DNA from: JBFWUW01 sp050247075
Lineage (GTDB): Bacteria > Planctomycetota > Planctomycetia > Pirellulales > JBFWUW01
DNA length: 64,000 nt
Reading direction: 5' to 3'
Assembly (NCBI GenBank): GCA_050247075.1
Contig: JBFWUW010000030.1
Span: forward strand, 10,707-74,706
A program made the position numbers and the translations under genes. Below, in pieces: positions 53,346 to 62,535 of this stretch. Under the pieces are notes generated by a model. That model searched no databases. It was not told the DNA's origin and was given only the letters and a program-made list of their open reading frames with translations. Within the stretch, counting starts at the first letter, position 1; each line of letters starts with the position of its first letter.

Positions 53346-55064
53346 TCACGATCCGCCCGTCTTATCGGCCTCGGCTCGTTCAATCAGGCCGTCCTGGTTG
53401 GCATCCAATTCGGCAAATTGTTCCGCGGTGCCAAGGAACTCGCGCGGTGAAATATCGCCGTCGCCATTGCGGTCCATGCGTTGAAACCAATCGGGACCAG
53501 CCCCGTCCGTGCTGGCGGGCGCGGCATTTCCGTTTCTCACGGCAGCCACGCGGAGATTCCGTTGGTTGTAGACGACTTGCCCACGTGCAAAGGCCAGCGA
53601 AATCTTTTGCGGAATTTCATCGAGGTCAATCTGGCCGTTGCCATTAGTATCGAATGCCCGCACACGGATGGGGGCAGTCCGCATTTCGCGCAAGCCCAGG
53701 CGGCCGTCGCCGTTTTCATCCAGCGCGGCGAACAGCGGGTCGTCTTCCTGGCTGGCCACGGCGGTGATCTGCGTACGGCGGGGGTTGTACTGTTGCTCAA
53801 AAAATGTGTTCAATTCGGCCGCGAAGACCTTGCCATCGCCGTCGGCATCCCACAGGTCAAACTGCTGGCCCAATGCCTGGTTGCTGCTGGTGACTTCTTC
53901 CTTTTCGGCATACCCGTTCTTGTTGGCGTCGAGCCGCATCAGATAGGCGTCGGCCTGGGCCTGAAAGTTGTAGGCAGCCGGAGGTGGCGACAGCGAGAGT
54001 TGTAGTCTTAGACCGGGCAATGTCAGCCTGTATTGCCCGTCGTTGTTCGCCAAAACATCCTCCGCTGGTCCCAACTCGGCGTGCAGCGTTACCAGGCTGA
54101 GTTCTTGCCCAGCGGCCGTTTCACTAAAATTGGCCGCCAGCCGCAGATGCGGCGCGATGGCGTTAAAACCCGCCACCTCTCCGACGTCCAATTGGCCATT
54201 GCCGTTGATATCGACCGAGGAAACCAGCGAAGGCGTCCGTGGAAAATCCGCGACGGTCAAGATTGAGTCGGCACCCGCGTACCTTTGCAGCAAGTCCTTG
54301 TAGAGAACCTGAATATTCAGCAGCGGACCCAACAAATAAAGCATGGTTTGCTGGCCGGCAACGCGCCCATTCCGCTGGACGACCAGATTACCGTAAGGGT
54401 TGGCCTGGCCCGACAACTCCGCGCTGTACAGGACATCGTTATCGTCGCCGTCACGGCTTTTCAAGCGGCTCTCCGCCGCGGAAACCTCCTCGGCGGAAAT
54501 GGAATTATCGCCATTGACGTCGAGCAATTGGCGTATGCCCTCCGCCGCTAGACCGCCATTCTGAATGCCTTGCACGGAAAAGGTCGCGCCGCCATAGATC
54601 TGCGACAGCAACAGCCGGGCCTCAAACCGGTCCACACGGCCGTTTTGATTGCGGTCCAGTGTCTTCATCTGCTGCTCGCGCTGCTGGTCATTCAAGTTGG
54701 CAAAGCTGGCGAAGCGTCCGAAGGCAAACCTTCGGCTAGCGATAGCCTCGGTCCAGGTCGCCGTGCCATCGCCATCGGAGTCGGCCTGTTGAATCTGTTC
54801 ATCGACCAGCTTTTCCCGCGAGACGCGGAACGGTTCGCCGTCGATGTTCATGGCGATCTCTACCACCAGCGGTCCCGCCGGTGTCAGCAACAGCAACCGC
54901 TCGACATTGTCCTGTGGATCAACTATGTAGCGTTCGGGCTGTTGCCCGCCAAGGGCCGAGACTTGCAGGGTGGCCGCTTGGGCAGCGGGGACGGCCTCGT
55001 CCGCCAATGCCGACGTACTGGCCAGCAATAATCCCGCAATTATCCAGGGCCGCATGGACTTCAT
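53346..55064 (-). CDS. Secreted EF-hand protein with about ten calcium-binding loops
   Basis: A 572-residue exported protein (signal WIIAGLLLASTSALADEA). At least ten EF-hand-type loops are spaced along the chain, among them DSDGDGTATWTE, DRNQNGRVDRFE, DVNGDNSISAEE, DINGNGQLDVGE, DANKNGYAEKEE, DADGDGKVFAAE, DENGDGRLGLRE, DTNGNGQIDLDE, DRNGDGDISPRE and DANQDGLIERAE. The segments between are not recognisable domains. It is likely an extracellular Ca2+-dependent structural or signalling protein. It is downstream of the DUF1501 gene on the same strand, 45 nt away. Confidence 0.9.
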   Translation of the reverse strand: MKSMRPWIIAGLLLASTSALADEAVPAAQAATLQVSALGGQQPERYIVDPQDNVERLLLLTPAGPLVVEIAMNIDGEPFRVSREKLVDEQIQQADSDGDGTATWTEAIASRRFAFGRFASFANLNDQQREQQMKTLDRNQNGRVDRFEARLLLSQIYGGATFSVQGIQNGGLAAEGIRQLLDVNGDNSISAEEVSAAESRLKSRDGDDNDVLYSAELSGQANPYGNLVVQRNGRVAGQQTMLYLLGPLLNIQVLYKDLLQRYAGADSILTVADFPRTPSLVSSVDINGNGQLDVGEVAGFNAIAPHLRLAANFSETAAGQELSLVTLHAELGPAEDVLANNDGQYRLTLPGLRLQLSLSPPPAAYNFQAQADAYLMRLDANKNGYAEKEEVTSSNQALGQQFDLWDADGDGKVFAAELNTFFEQQYNPRRTQITAVASQEDDPLFAALDENGDGRLGLREMRTAPIRVRAFDTNGNGQIDLDEIPQKISLAFARGQVVYNQRNLRVAAVRNGNAAPASTDGAGPDWFQRMDRNGDGDISPREFLGTAEQFAELDANQDGLIERAEADKTGGS

Positions 55065-55109
55065 AGCACTGCTCCACCAAAGCCAATCGGTTGATGAAAA
55101 CGCACGGAA

Positions 55110-56453
55110 TCAAGCCAGCGCCGCTTCAATGGGCGTACCTTCGGCCAGGTGGATGGGCCGGCCGACTTCGGAAACGTTTTGCGATTTGGGATCGACCCCC
55201 AGAGCCCGGCAAAGCGTGGCCAGAACATCGCCGACATCGACCTTGTTCTCCGCGACCGTCATGCCGTCCTCGCTGGTCTGGCCGATGGCTTGCCCCCCTT
55301 TGATGCCGCCGCCGGCCAACACACAGCTCCAAGCCGCCGGGTAGTGGTCGCGGCCCCCTTGCGGGTTGATCTTGGGTGTCCGGCCAAACTCGCCCATCCA
55401 CAGGATCGTGGTCCGCTCCAACAGCCCGCGATCGGCCAGTTCCGTCATTAGCGTGCTCCAGCCGACATCGAGTTCGGCCGATAGGCCTTTCACCGCGGCA
55501 AAGTTGCCAGCGTGCGTGTCCCAGCCCAACGAACCGCCCCCCAGCGCGCCGAGTGAGACTTCCACAAACGGCACGCCCCGTTCGATCAAGCGGCGGGCCA
55601 TCAGGCAGCCCTGGCCAAAGCGTCCTCGTCCGTAGGCTTCGCGGACCTCGCTGGCTTCTTGGGTCAGGTCGAAGGCTTGGGCCGCCTCGCTGCGCATCAT
55701 GCGAATCGCCCGTTCATAGACCGTGTTATGCACGATGGGCGAGGCCGACTTGTGTCGGGCCAAAAATCCGTCTTGCAGCGTCCGCCAGAGTTGCAATCGG
55801 CTGTCTGACTGTTGCTGGTCCACGCCTTGCGGCGAGGAAAGATCGTCCACGCCCAGTTGGGCATAAGCATTGGGATCCTGGTTGGGCTGCTGCTGGACAA
55901 AGTTGTCGGTCGCGCCAACGGTCAGCGGAGCATACCGTGGACCCAAAAAGCCCGGCCCGTAGGCGGCCCGGTTGAAAATGGTGTAGGGCGATATCGCCAC
56001 GAAGTTAGGAAGCTCCGCGTCGGCGTTGCCCAACTCCTTGGAAACCAGTGAACCAAGTGTCGGGTAGCGAATCGGCCCGGTGGGCTGATGGCCGGTGCGC
56101 ATCAGAAAACTCCCCCGGCCGTGGTCTCCTTCTTTGGTGCTCAAGCCGCGAATCACCGCCAAGTGCTGGCCCATTTGGGCCAGTTTGGGAAGATGTTCGC
56201 TAATCTCCAGCCCTGGCGCGGTGGTGGCGATAGGCTTGAATTCTCCACCGTTGGGCGTGCCCGGCTTGAGATCGAACGTGTCGAGCTGGCTCGGCCCGCC
56301 ATTCATCCACAGCAAAATGCAATGCCGCCGACGGTTGGGGTCGGCCGCGGCATCATCGGCCAGCGCGGGAAACCACTGGCAGGCACTCGTCCCCAGCGCG
56401 CCGAATGCGGCGGCTTGCAGCCATTGACGACGATGCAGGTTATGTGGCGACAT
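55110..56453 (-). CDS. DUF1501 (sulfatase-like, Tat-type) protein
   Basis: A 447-residue protein starting MSPHNLHRRQWLQAAAFGAL, with a twin-arginine-type signal (HRRQWLQ). The DUF1501 family resembles alkaline phosphatase/sulfatase folds: ILLWMNGGPSQLDTFDLKPG, EHLPKLAQMGQHLAVIRGLS, WDTHAGNF and LWMGEFGRTPKINPQGGRDH (conserved metal-like residues). It sits, as is typical in Planctomycetes, directly beside a DUF1549/DUF1553 protein (29 nt). The joint function of the pair is unknown. Confidence 0.93.
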   Translation of the reverse strand: MSPHNLHRRQWLQAAAFGALGTSACQWFPALADDAAADPNRRRHCILLWMNGGPSQLDTFDLKPGTPNGGEFKPIATTAPGLEISEHLPKLAQMGQHLAVIRGLSTKEGDHGRGSFLMRTGHQPTGPIRYPTLGSLVSKELGNADAELPNFVAISPYTIFNRAAYGPGFLGPRYAPLTVGATDNFVQQQPNQDPNAYAQLGVDDLSSPQGVDQQQSDSRLQLWRTLQDGFLARHKSASPIVHNTVYERAIRMMRSEAAQAFDLTQEASEVREAYGRGRFGQGCLMARRLIERGVPFVEVSLGALGGGSLGWDTHAGNFAAVKGLSAELDVGWSTLMTELADRGLLERTTILWMGEFGRTPKINPQGGRDHYPAAWSCVLAGGGIKGGQAIGQTSEDGMTVAENKVDVGDVLATLCRALGVDPKSQNVSEVGRPIHLAEGTPIEAALA

Positions 56454-56482
56454 GGCGATACTCGGCGGAAGGGTGATGATGG

Positions 56483-58042
56483 CTAATGATTCAGCAAGAA
56501 CTCGGCGCTATTCAACACGGCCCACAAGACATCGCCCAGCGCCTGGCGTGGATCGTTGGACGCCCCTCCTTGGGAAAGGTAATCCAACAAAGGGCCACGT
56601 TCTTCCTCGCGCGGCAAGCGGGCCAGTGTCGAGAGAAAGATCACGTTAATCCGTTCCTCCGGCGTGAAGAACGGAGCGTCGAGCGCGCCCAGCAGGTCGC
56701 TACGGGCCAGGTCAGTCGCCTCGTTGATCAATTGGCCGTTCATCAGCGTCAGGGCTTGTGGGATGCCGGCTTGAAGTTCCGTGGGGTTTTGGGTGGGAGC
56801 CTGAAACTTCTGTACAAAGTTCTGCCGGTTTTGGTCGAACCCGCGCGCCGCGCCCCCCAATTGCACCAGATTGGCCTGGCCCGCGCTCTCGCGGCGGCGC
56901 ATGGCTTCGGCCAAGCAGTCGTACAATTGTTCGGCGGAAAGGCTCTTTACGGCCATGCGGGCGAACAACTCTGGCCGGCTGTCGCCCGCGGACGAAGAGG
57001 CACTGGTGCGCTGATAAGCCTGGGTATTGGCCAAAAAACGGTACAACGCCCGCATGTCGAAGCCGCTCTGCACAAAATAGGCGGAAAGCTCATCCAGCAG
57101 TTCTGGATGGCTGGGTAGATTGTGCGCACCAAGGTCGTCGACCGGTTCCACCAACCCTCGCCCAAAAAGCTGCGACCAAATCCGGTTGACCGTAGCCTTG
57201 GCGAAAAAGGGGTTATCCGCGGCCGTCATCCATTGGGCCAGTTGGGCGCGCCGGGTGCGATCAGCGAGATCAGCGGCCTGGCCGGCCCCCAAGAATTTCA
57301 TGCCTACTACGGTTTCGCTGCCGGGCAGCTTGACCTCCCCGGCTTCGGCATCAGCCACTTGAAAGGCAATCTGCTGGCCTTGGGCCGGGGGCTGCAAGCG
57401 GGCGAAAAAGGCCGCCATCCCCCAAAAATCGGTCTGTTTCCAATGGTCGAAAGGGTGGTTGTGGCACTGGGCACAGCCGATCTGCACGCCCAAGAAAACA
57501 CGCGACGTGTTGGAGGCTAATTCCTCGGGCTTGAGCTCCAGCGACGTGTAAAACAGCACGGGACCGGACTGATTGATCTGTCCGCTGGCGGTAAGCAACT
57601 CGGCCGCCATTTTGTCGTAGGAAACATTGTCGGCAAACTTCTGCCGCAGCCAATTCTGCAAGCTCAATGCGCCGCCAAACTGTTGCAGGTTCGTTCCGCC
57701 AGGAAGCAGCAGGCCGCGCCAGACATCGGCCAGATGGGCGGCGTGCGACGGCTTACTGAGCAGCCGGTCGATCAGCAATGCACGCTTGTCAGGACGGGTG
57801 TCGGCCAGAAACTCGCGGACTTCGTTGACGCTGGGAATGGTCCCAGTCAGGTCGATTGCCGCTCGCCGCAAGAATTCGCCATCGTCAGACAGGGCCGCCA
57901 ATTCCACGCCCGCCGCTTGTGCTGCCTCATTTAGCCTCTCGTCCACCCGCGGCAAGGCAGGGGTAACCCCCGACTCTTCAGCCTGGGCCAGCGCGGCCAA
58001 CAAGCAAACGCAGCCAACAGACACGCCGCGGATGAACCTCAT
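56483..58042 (-). CDS. DUF1549/DUF1553 domain protein (short form)
   Basis: A 519-residue secreted protein (signal MRFIRGVSVGCVCLLAALA). The N-terminal DUF1549 has FLRRAAIDLTGTIPSVNEVR and a CAQCHNHPFDHW motif. The C-terminal DUF1553 has ADNPFFAKATVNRIWSQLFGRG, QAYQRTS and LPREEERG. Usual family members of 700-1100 residues carry an added cytochrome or concanavalin domain, absent here. The start 58042 gives the signal peptide; an upstream ORF extension to 58141 lacks one. It is the leading gene of the DUF1553-DUF1501-EF-hand run. Confidence 0.92.
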   Translation of the reverse strand: MRFIRGVSVGCVCLLAALAQAEESGVTPALPRVDERLNEAAQAAGVELAALSDDGEFLRRAAIDLTGTIPSVNEVREFLADTRPDKRALLIDRLLSKPSHAAHLADVWRGLLLPGGTNLQQFGGALSLQNWLRQKFADNVSYDKMAAELLTASGQINQSGPVLFYTSLELKPEELASNTSRVFLGVQIGCAQCHNHPFDHWKQTDFWGMAAFFARLQPPAQGQQIAFQVADAEAGEVKLPGSETVVGMKFLGAGQAADLADRTRRAQLAQWMTAADNPFFAKATVNRIWSQLFGRGLVEPVDDLGAHNLPSHPELLDELSAYFVQSGFDMRALYRFLANTQAYQRTSASSSAGDSRPELFARMAVKSLSAEQLYDCLAEAMRRRESAGQANLVQLGGAARGFDQNRQNFVQKFQAPTQNPTELQAGIPQALTLMNGQLINEATDLARSDLLGALDAPFFTPEERINVIFLSTLARLPREEERGPLLDYLSQGGASNDPRQALGDVLWAVLNSAEFLLNH

Positions 58043-58219
58043 GGGACGGGGCTCCGGCAGACGGATGAATTGATGAATTGGCCGCCCCGCTGCTTTCCAA
58101 CCCCTTGGTTGTATACCCAGGGAAGGCAGCAGGGCAACCATTAGTAGCCTGGCATAGCCGAAAAGTTCAGCACGGGTGCCGATTTTGGTCGATCGGGGAA
58201 GACGCCAATGACGGTAACA

Positions 58220-59263
58220 TTAGCGAACATGATTAGCGTCAGGCGGCGGTTGCACGAGATGCTTCCAACCGGAGGAACGAACGGTCTCCAAGGTTTCCGC
58301 CGGTTGCCGCAAGAATTGGGCTTCCGCGTGGGGTGTGGCTTCGATCAGCCTCAGCCCCGCTTGGGGACCCAGCACGCTGGCGGCGGTCGCCAGACTATCG
58401 GCTGCCATGCAGGTATCGGCCACGACCGTGACATTGCTACGGTCCGTTAGCCCCAGACCCGTGCGCGGGTCGACAATGTGCGAATACCGCCGCCCGTCGA
58501 TCTCGACGTGTTGGTACAAATCGCCCGAGGTCGTCACGGCCGCGTTGGCCAGAATCAGCACGATTGGTGCCGCCTTGCTTGGCTGGTTCGTTTCCGCCCC
58601 TCCTGGCGGGGCAACTTCAATCCGCCAGCCAGCCGCGCCGGGTGGAGGATCGGTGACGCCGATATCACCGCTAGCATCCAGCAGCGCACGGGTAATGCCC
58701 ATGTCGTGCAAGACACGCAGCGATTCATCGACGGCATAGCCCATGGCAATTCCCCCCAGGTCGAGCCGCATGTCGGCTTTATCCAATCGAGCAGTGCGGC
58801 CTATAGGATCAAGCTGCAGTAGCGTATGGCCGACCAGCCCGCGAGCAGCCGTCAGTTCATCAGCCGGGGGGATTTTGCCGGTGCGACGCGCACGGCGCCA
58901 CTGGCGAATGACCGGACCCAATGTGATATCAAACGCCCCGCCGCTCTGCCGGGCCAGCGACTGCGACGTTTCCAAAACCCGCCACAACTCATCACTAACG
59001 GGGACAGGCCGGCCGCTGCCCGCCGTTTGCGACAACCGCGACAGTTCACTCTCGGGATCGTAGTCGCTGAGGATGCCGTTGAGTTCCTCAACGCGGGCAA
59101 ACACCGCTTTTGCCGCCCGATCGGCGGTTTCCTGGTCGGGCGCGTACAGGATCAGCTTCCAGCCCACGCCCATGTGCCGTTCTTCATAGGCGAAACGGCC
59201 CTCCTCCGCGTCGGCGGCCAACGGGCCAATCAGGGACAACAGCAAAGCCAGGGCGGCGGGCAT
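58220..59263 (-). CDS. apbE: FAD:protein FMN transferase (ApbE)
   Basis: A 347-residue enzyme that covalently attaches FMN to threonine in flavoproteins such as Nqr/Rnf subunits, acting in the periplasm. A short hydrophobic N-terminus (ALALLLSLIGPLAADA) is a signal. Motifs: DITLGPVIRQW, LGGIAMGYAVDE, NAAVTTSGDLYQ, YSHIVDPRTGLG and TCMAADSLATAASVLG. The start is ATG 59263 (MPAAL); the ORF extends far upstream to 59812 with no family similarity, overlapping the divergent Gfo/Idh gene, so that extension is rejected. Target flavoprotein genes are not in the window. Confidence 0.93.
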   Translation of the reverse strand: MPAALALLLSLIGPLAADAEEGRFAYEERHMGVGWKLILYAPDQETADRAAKAVFARVEELNGILSDYDPESELSRLSQTAGSGRPVPVSDELWRVLETSQSLARQSGGAFDITLGPVIRQWRRARRTGKIPPADELTAARGLVGHTLLQLDPIGRTARLDKADMRLDLGGIAMGYAVDESLRVLHDMGITRALLDASGDIGVTDPPPGAAGWRIEVAPPGGAETNQPSKAAPIVLILANAAVTTSGDLYQHVEIDGRRYSHIVDPRTGLGLTDRSNVTVVADTCMAADSLATAASVLGPQAGLRLIEATPHAEAQFLRQPAETLETVRSSGWKHLVQPPPDANHVR

Positions 59264-59489
59264 CAGTTCGCTCGCGGGGAAGGGACTTTCCCGTTTTCTT
59301 GGATCAATTGGACGGCCGGTTCTGTTATCATAATCTATTGCCGGGATGGAAGCGCGGAGTGGCTGGCCGGCAGCCGCCGCAACACTTCGTCGTTCGCCCT
59401 CTTGGCATCCACGTTCGCATACGGTCCCCGGTTGCGCAATCGCCTCCCTTCGGCACACACGGTTCCCCACTGAAACGGAGAATGAGTCC

Positions 59490-60791
59490 ATGAGCGAAAA
59501 CAAACCTCTCGACGGCGCATCGCGCCGCGACTTCATGAAGGTCTCTACCGCTGCCGTGATTGGCGGCACCATGGCCGGCGGGCTGAGCCTGGCGCGCAGT
59601 GCCCATGCCGCTGGCGACGACACCATCAAAATCGGCCTGATCGGTTGCGGCGGGCGCGGCACGGGTGCCGCCAGCCAGGCCTTGCACACGCAAGGGCCCG
59701 TCAAGTTGATTGCCGTGGGTGATGCCTTCCGCGACCGTTTGGATGGCAGCGTGGCCGAGTTGGAAAAAGATGGCTCGATCAAGGACCGCATCGACGTGCC
59801 GGAGGAACGCAAGTTTGTCGGCTTCGATGCTTACCAAAAAGTGATCGACGCGGGCGTCGATCTGGTGATTTTGACCACGCCACCCGGTTTTCGTCCGATC
59901 CATCTCAAGGCGGCCATCGACGCCAACAAGCATGTCTTCATGGAGAAGCCGGTCGCCGTCGATGCGCCGGGCGTCCGTTCGGTGATTGCCTCGGCCGCCG
60001 AAGCCAAGAAGAAAAATCTGGCGATCGGCGTGGGGTTGCAGCGCCACCACCAGACCAGCTACATCGAAACCATGAAGATGATCCACGACGGAGCCATTGG
60101 CGATATCGTTTCGTCGCGCGCCTACTGGAACAACCCCGGCGTGTGGGTGCGGCCGCGCCAACAAGGCTGGACCGACATGGAATACCAGATGCGCAACTGG
60201 TACTACTTCAATTGGCTGTGCGGCGACCATATTTGCGAGCAGCACATCCACAATCTGGACGTAATCAACTGGGTCAAAAAGGGCTACCCCGTCATGGCGC
60301 AGGGCATGGGCGGGCGAGAAGTCCGCAAAGGCCCCGACTACGGCGAAATCTTCGACCATCACGCCGTGGAGTTTGAATACGCCGATGGCTCGCGGCTATT
60401 CAGCTATTGCCGCCATATTCCCGATTGTTGGGATAGCGTCTCGGAGCACGTCCAAGGCACCAAGGGGACGGCCGACCTGAGTTCGGCCACGGTGCGCGTC
60501 AACGGCCAGGACGAATGGAAGTATCGCGGCGATAAGGCGAATCCTTATCAGGTGGAGCACGACGATCTGTTCGCCAGCATTCGCTCCGGCAGCCCGCTGA
60601 ACGAAGCCGAGAACGGCGCCTACAGTACCATGACTGCCATCTTGGGCCGCATGTGTACTTACTCCGGCAAGGACATCAAGTGGTCGGATGCCTTGGCCAG
60701 CGAGATTGTGCTGGCACCCGCCACCTTTGCCTGGGACGCTCCGCCGCCCGTGCCGGCCGTGGCGATTCCCGGCAAGACGGTAACGGTTTAA
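59490..60791 (+). CDS. Tat-exported Gfo/Idh/MocA oxidoreductase
   Basis: A 433-residue oxidoreductase with a twin-arginine signal (SRRDFMKVSTAAVIGG, ending near ARSAHA), then a Rossmann fold: KIGLIGCGGRGTGAA, FMEKPVAVDAPG with the EKP lysine. The C-terminal substrate domain includes NWLCGDHICEQHIHNLDV and a terminal region common in planctomycete exported members. Tat export suggests it folds with its nucleotide cofactor before export, as in glucose-fructose oxidoreductase. The start ATG 59490 follows ACGGAGAATGAG with GGAG about 8 nt before. A strong terminator follows at 60819. Confidence 0.92.
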   Translation: MSENKPLDGASRRDFMKVSTAAVIGGTMAGGLSLARSAHAAGDDTIKIGLIGCGGRGTGAASQALHTQGPVKLIAVGDAFRDRLDGSVAELEKDGSIKDRIDVPEERKFVGFDAYQKVIDAGVDLVILTTPPGFRPIHLKAAIDANKHVFMEKPVAVDAPGVRSVIASAAEAKKKNLAIGVGLQRHHQTSYIETMKMIHDGAIGDIVSSRAYWNNPGVWVRPRQQGWTDMEYQMRNWYYFNWLCGDHICEQHIHNLDVINWVKKGYPVMAQGMGGREVRKGPDYGEIFDHHAVEFEYADGSRLFSYCRHIPDCWDSVSEHVQGTKGTADLSSATVRVNGQDEWKYRGDKANPYQVEHDDLFASIRSGSPLNEAENGAYSTMTAILGRMCTYSGKDIKWSDALASEIVLAPATFAWDAPPPVPAVAIPGKTVTV

Positions 60792-60818
60792 CGCCCTGCC
60801 GTGACAAACGACTTTGTG

Positions 60819-60860
60819 CAACGCCGGCCGCGAAACATTTCCGCGGCCGGCGTTGTTTTG
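60819..60860 (+). terminator. Intrinsic terminator after the Gfo/Idh gene
   Basis: A perfect 14-bp GC-rich stem (CAACGCCGGCCGCG at 60819-60832, CGCGGCCGGCGTTG at 60842-60855) with a 9-nt loop, followed by TTTTG, 28 nt after the stop codon. The T-run is short but the stem is very stable. Confidence 0.85.
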
Positions 60861-60910
60861 TAATAACGCACACAAACGGCGATTGATCCCAGAAACGGCC
60901 CGAAATAACC

Positions 60911-61456
60911 ATGAGCGATTCGTTGGCTCCTGCCCGCATAGGCATTGTGACCGTCTCCGACCGCGCCAGCCGGGGCGAATACCAAGATCTGGGCGCACCG
61001 GCTATCCGCGAGTGCCTGGCGGAGATGCTCACCAGCCCCTGGGAAGCCGTGGCCCGCGTTATCCCGGATGAGCAAGCCCTGATTGAGCAGACGCTGGCGG
61101 AACTTTGCGACCGCGAAGGCTGTTCGCTGGTCGTCACCACTGGGGGCACCGGCCCGGCCCAGCGCGATGTCACGCCAGAAGCCACCGCCGCGGTATGCGA
61201 TAAGATCTTGGACGGTTTTGGCGAGCAGATGCGGGCCGTATCGCTGCGGATCGTCCCCACGGCTATTCTGTCGCGGCAAATCGCCGGCATCCGCGGCAAA
61301 TCGCTAATCGTCAACCTGCCGGGCAAACCCTCGGCCATTCGCGACTGCCTACTGGCGGTCTTTCCGGCGATCCCCTATTGCGTCGATCTGATCGAAGGGC
61401 CTTATCTGACGACGAACGAAGCGGTGGTTAAAGCGTTTCGGCCCAAGCAGAAGTAA
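60911..61456 (+). CDS. mogA: Molybdopterin adenylyltransferase MogA
   Basis: A 181-residue enzyme adenylating molybdopterin before Mo insertion (Moco biosynthesis). It begins IGIVTVSDRASRGEYQDLGA and has the signature TTGGTGPAQRDVTPEATAAV and INLPGKPSAIRDC-type end (NLPGKPSAIRD), plus a C-terminal IPYCVDLIEGP. Length matches E. coli MogA. No other Moco genes are adjacent. Its own 3' side carries TGTAGGAG-type repeats rather than a terminator, convergent with rluD. Confidence 0.94.
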   Translation: MSDSLAPARIGIVTVSDRASRGEYQDLGAPAIRECLAEMLTSPWEAVARVIPDEQALIEQTLAELCDREGCSLVVTTGGTGPAQRDVTPEATAAVCDKILDGFGEQMRAVSLRIVPTAILSRQIAGIRGKSLIVNLPGKPSAIRDCLLAVFPAIPYCVDLIEGPYLTTNEAVVKAFRPKQK

Positions 61457-61458
61457 AG

Positions 61459-61514
61459 CTGTAGGAGGCGAGTTCCTAGCCGACGACACTGTAAGAGCCA
61501 TTTCTGACGGCGAT
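61459..61514. repeat. Two diverged TGTAGGAG REP-like units
   Basis: CTGTAGGAGGCGAGTTCC.. (61459-61484) and CTGTAAGAGCCATTTCTGAC.. (61489-61514) fill the 65-bp convergent gap between mogA and rluD. Both keep the head and general palindrome of the 15086-type unit. Confidence 0.75.
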
Positions 61515-61521
61515 ACGACTT

Positions 61522-62508
61522 TCAACCCTTTTGCGAGCGCAGTACCGCCAAGGTCTGTTCCAGGTCGGCGGGCAAGGGGGCCGTGTACGCCACGCGCTCA
61601 TTGGTCGCGGGATGCAAGAACGCGATCCGTTGGGCGTGCAAGGCCTGCCGTTGCAAAACGACTTGCTCGTCGCTGGCCCGGCGCAACAGTTCGCCACGCG
61701 TGATTTGGGCCCGGCCGCCGTACAGGCGGTCGCACAGCACGGCATGGCCAATGCTGGACATGTGGACGCGAATCTGGTGCGTGCGGCCGGTCTTGGGCAC
61801 CATCCGCACGGCGGTGAATCCGTCAAACCGCTCTTGCACCTCGTAAAAACTTACCGCGGGCCGGCTTTCCGGATCGTCGCGGCGAATGGCCATCTTCTCG
61901 CGCTGATAGGGATGAAATCCGATCGGCTGGTCGATCCGGTCGCGGTCGCGGTCGACGCGGCCCACCACGATGGCGAAGTACTCTTTTTCGATCGTTCGCG
62001 ACTCGAATTGCTCGGACATCCGTTTGTGGGCAAAATCGGTGCGGGCCACCACCATCACGCCGCTGGTATCGCGGTCCAGCCGATGCACGATGCCGGGGCG
62101 CGACTCTCCGCCGATGGTGCTAAGTTCCGTGAAATGGTGCGCCAGGGCGCTCGTCAGCGTGCCGCTCCAATGGCCGCGCGCCGGATGGACCACCATGCCG
62201 GGCCTCTTGTTGACGACAATGATCGACTCGTCCTCGTGCAGAATATCGAGCGGGATATTCTCGGGCCGGGGTGCTTGCCGGGGGAGTTCCGGCAAGGTCA
62301 GCGTGATCCGCTGGCCGGCCTGCAATCGATGAGCGGCCTTTGTCCCCTTGCCGTCAACCTGTACGGCGGCCGCGTTGATGACCTTGCGCAAATGGACGCG
62401 GCTGTAGATGGGAAACTCGCGCGCCAAGAACCAGTCCAGCCGCGCCCCTTCGTCGGCCGCGGAAACAATGCGCTCGATCAGCTCACCAGGAACAGGATGG
62501 TCAGACAT
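61522..62508 (-). CDS. rluD: RluA/RluD-family pseudouridine synthase
   Basis: A 328-residue enzyme. The N-terminal S4 domain (~10-80) is followed by a catalytic RluA domain with GIVHRLDRDTSGVMVVARTD (catalytic Asp in HRLDRDTSG), plus EYFAIVVGRVD and KTGRTHQIRVHMSSIGHAV. Such enzymes modify 23S rRNA (U1911/1915/1917 in E. coli for RluD). Target uridines are not provable from sequence. The start ATG 62508 (MSDHPVPGE) is preferred over 62523. It lies 27 nt downstream of the TPR gene. Confidence 0.94.
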   Translation of the reverse strand: MSDHPVPGELIERIVSAADEGARLDWFLAREFPIYSRVHLRKVINAAAVQVDGKGTKAAHRLQAGQRITLTLPELPRQAPRPENIPLDILHEDESIIVVNKRPGMVVHPARGHWSGTLTSALAHHFTELSTIGGESRPGIVHRLDRDTSGVMVVARTDFAHKRMSEQFESRTIEKEYFAIVVGRVDRDRDRIDQPIGFHPYQREKMAIRRDDPESRPAVSFYEVQERFDGFTAVRMVPKTGRTHQIRVHMSSIGHAVLCDRLYGGRAQITRGELLRRASDEQVVLQRQALHAQRIAFLHPATNERVAYTAPLPADLEQTLAVLRSQKG

Positions 62509-62535
62509 GGACTGTGAAACCAAATTCCCGTTCTT

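Noticed and set aside
59264..59812. 183-residue N-terminal extension of the apbE ORF
   Set aside because: It overlaps the divergent Tat-exported oxidoreductase gene and lacks a signal peptide; ApbE similarity begins after 59263.
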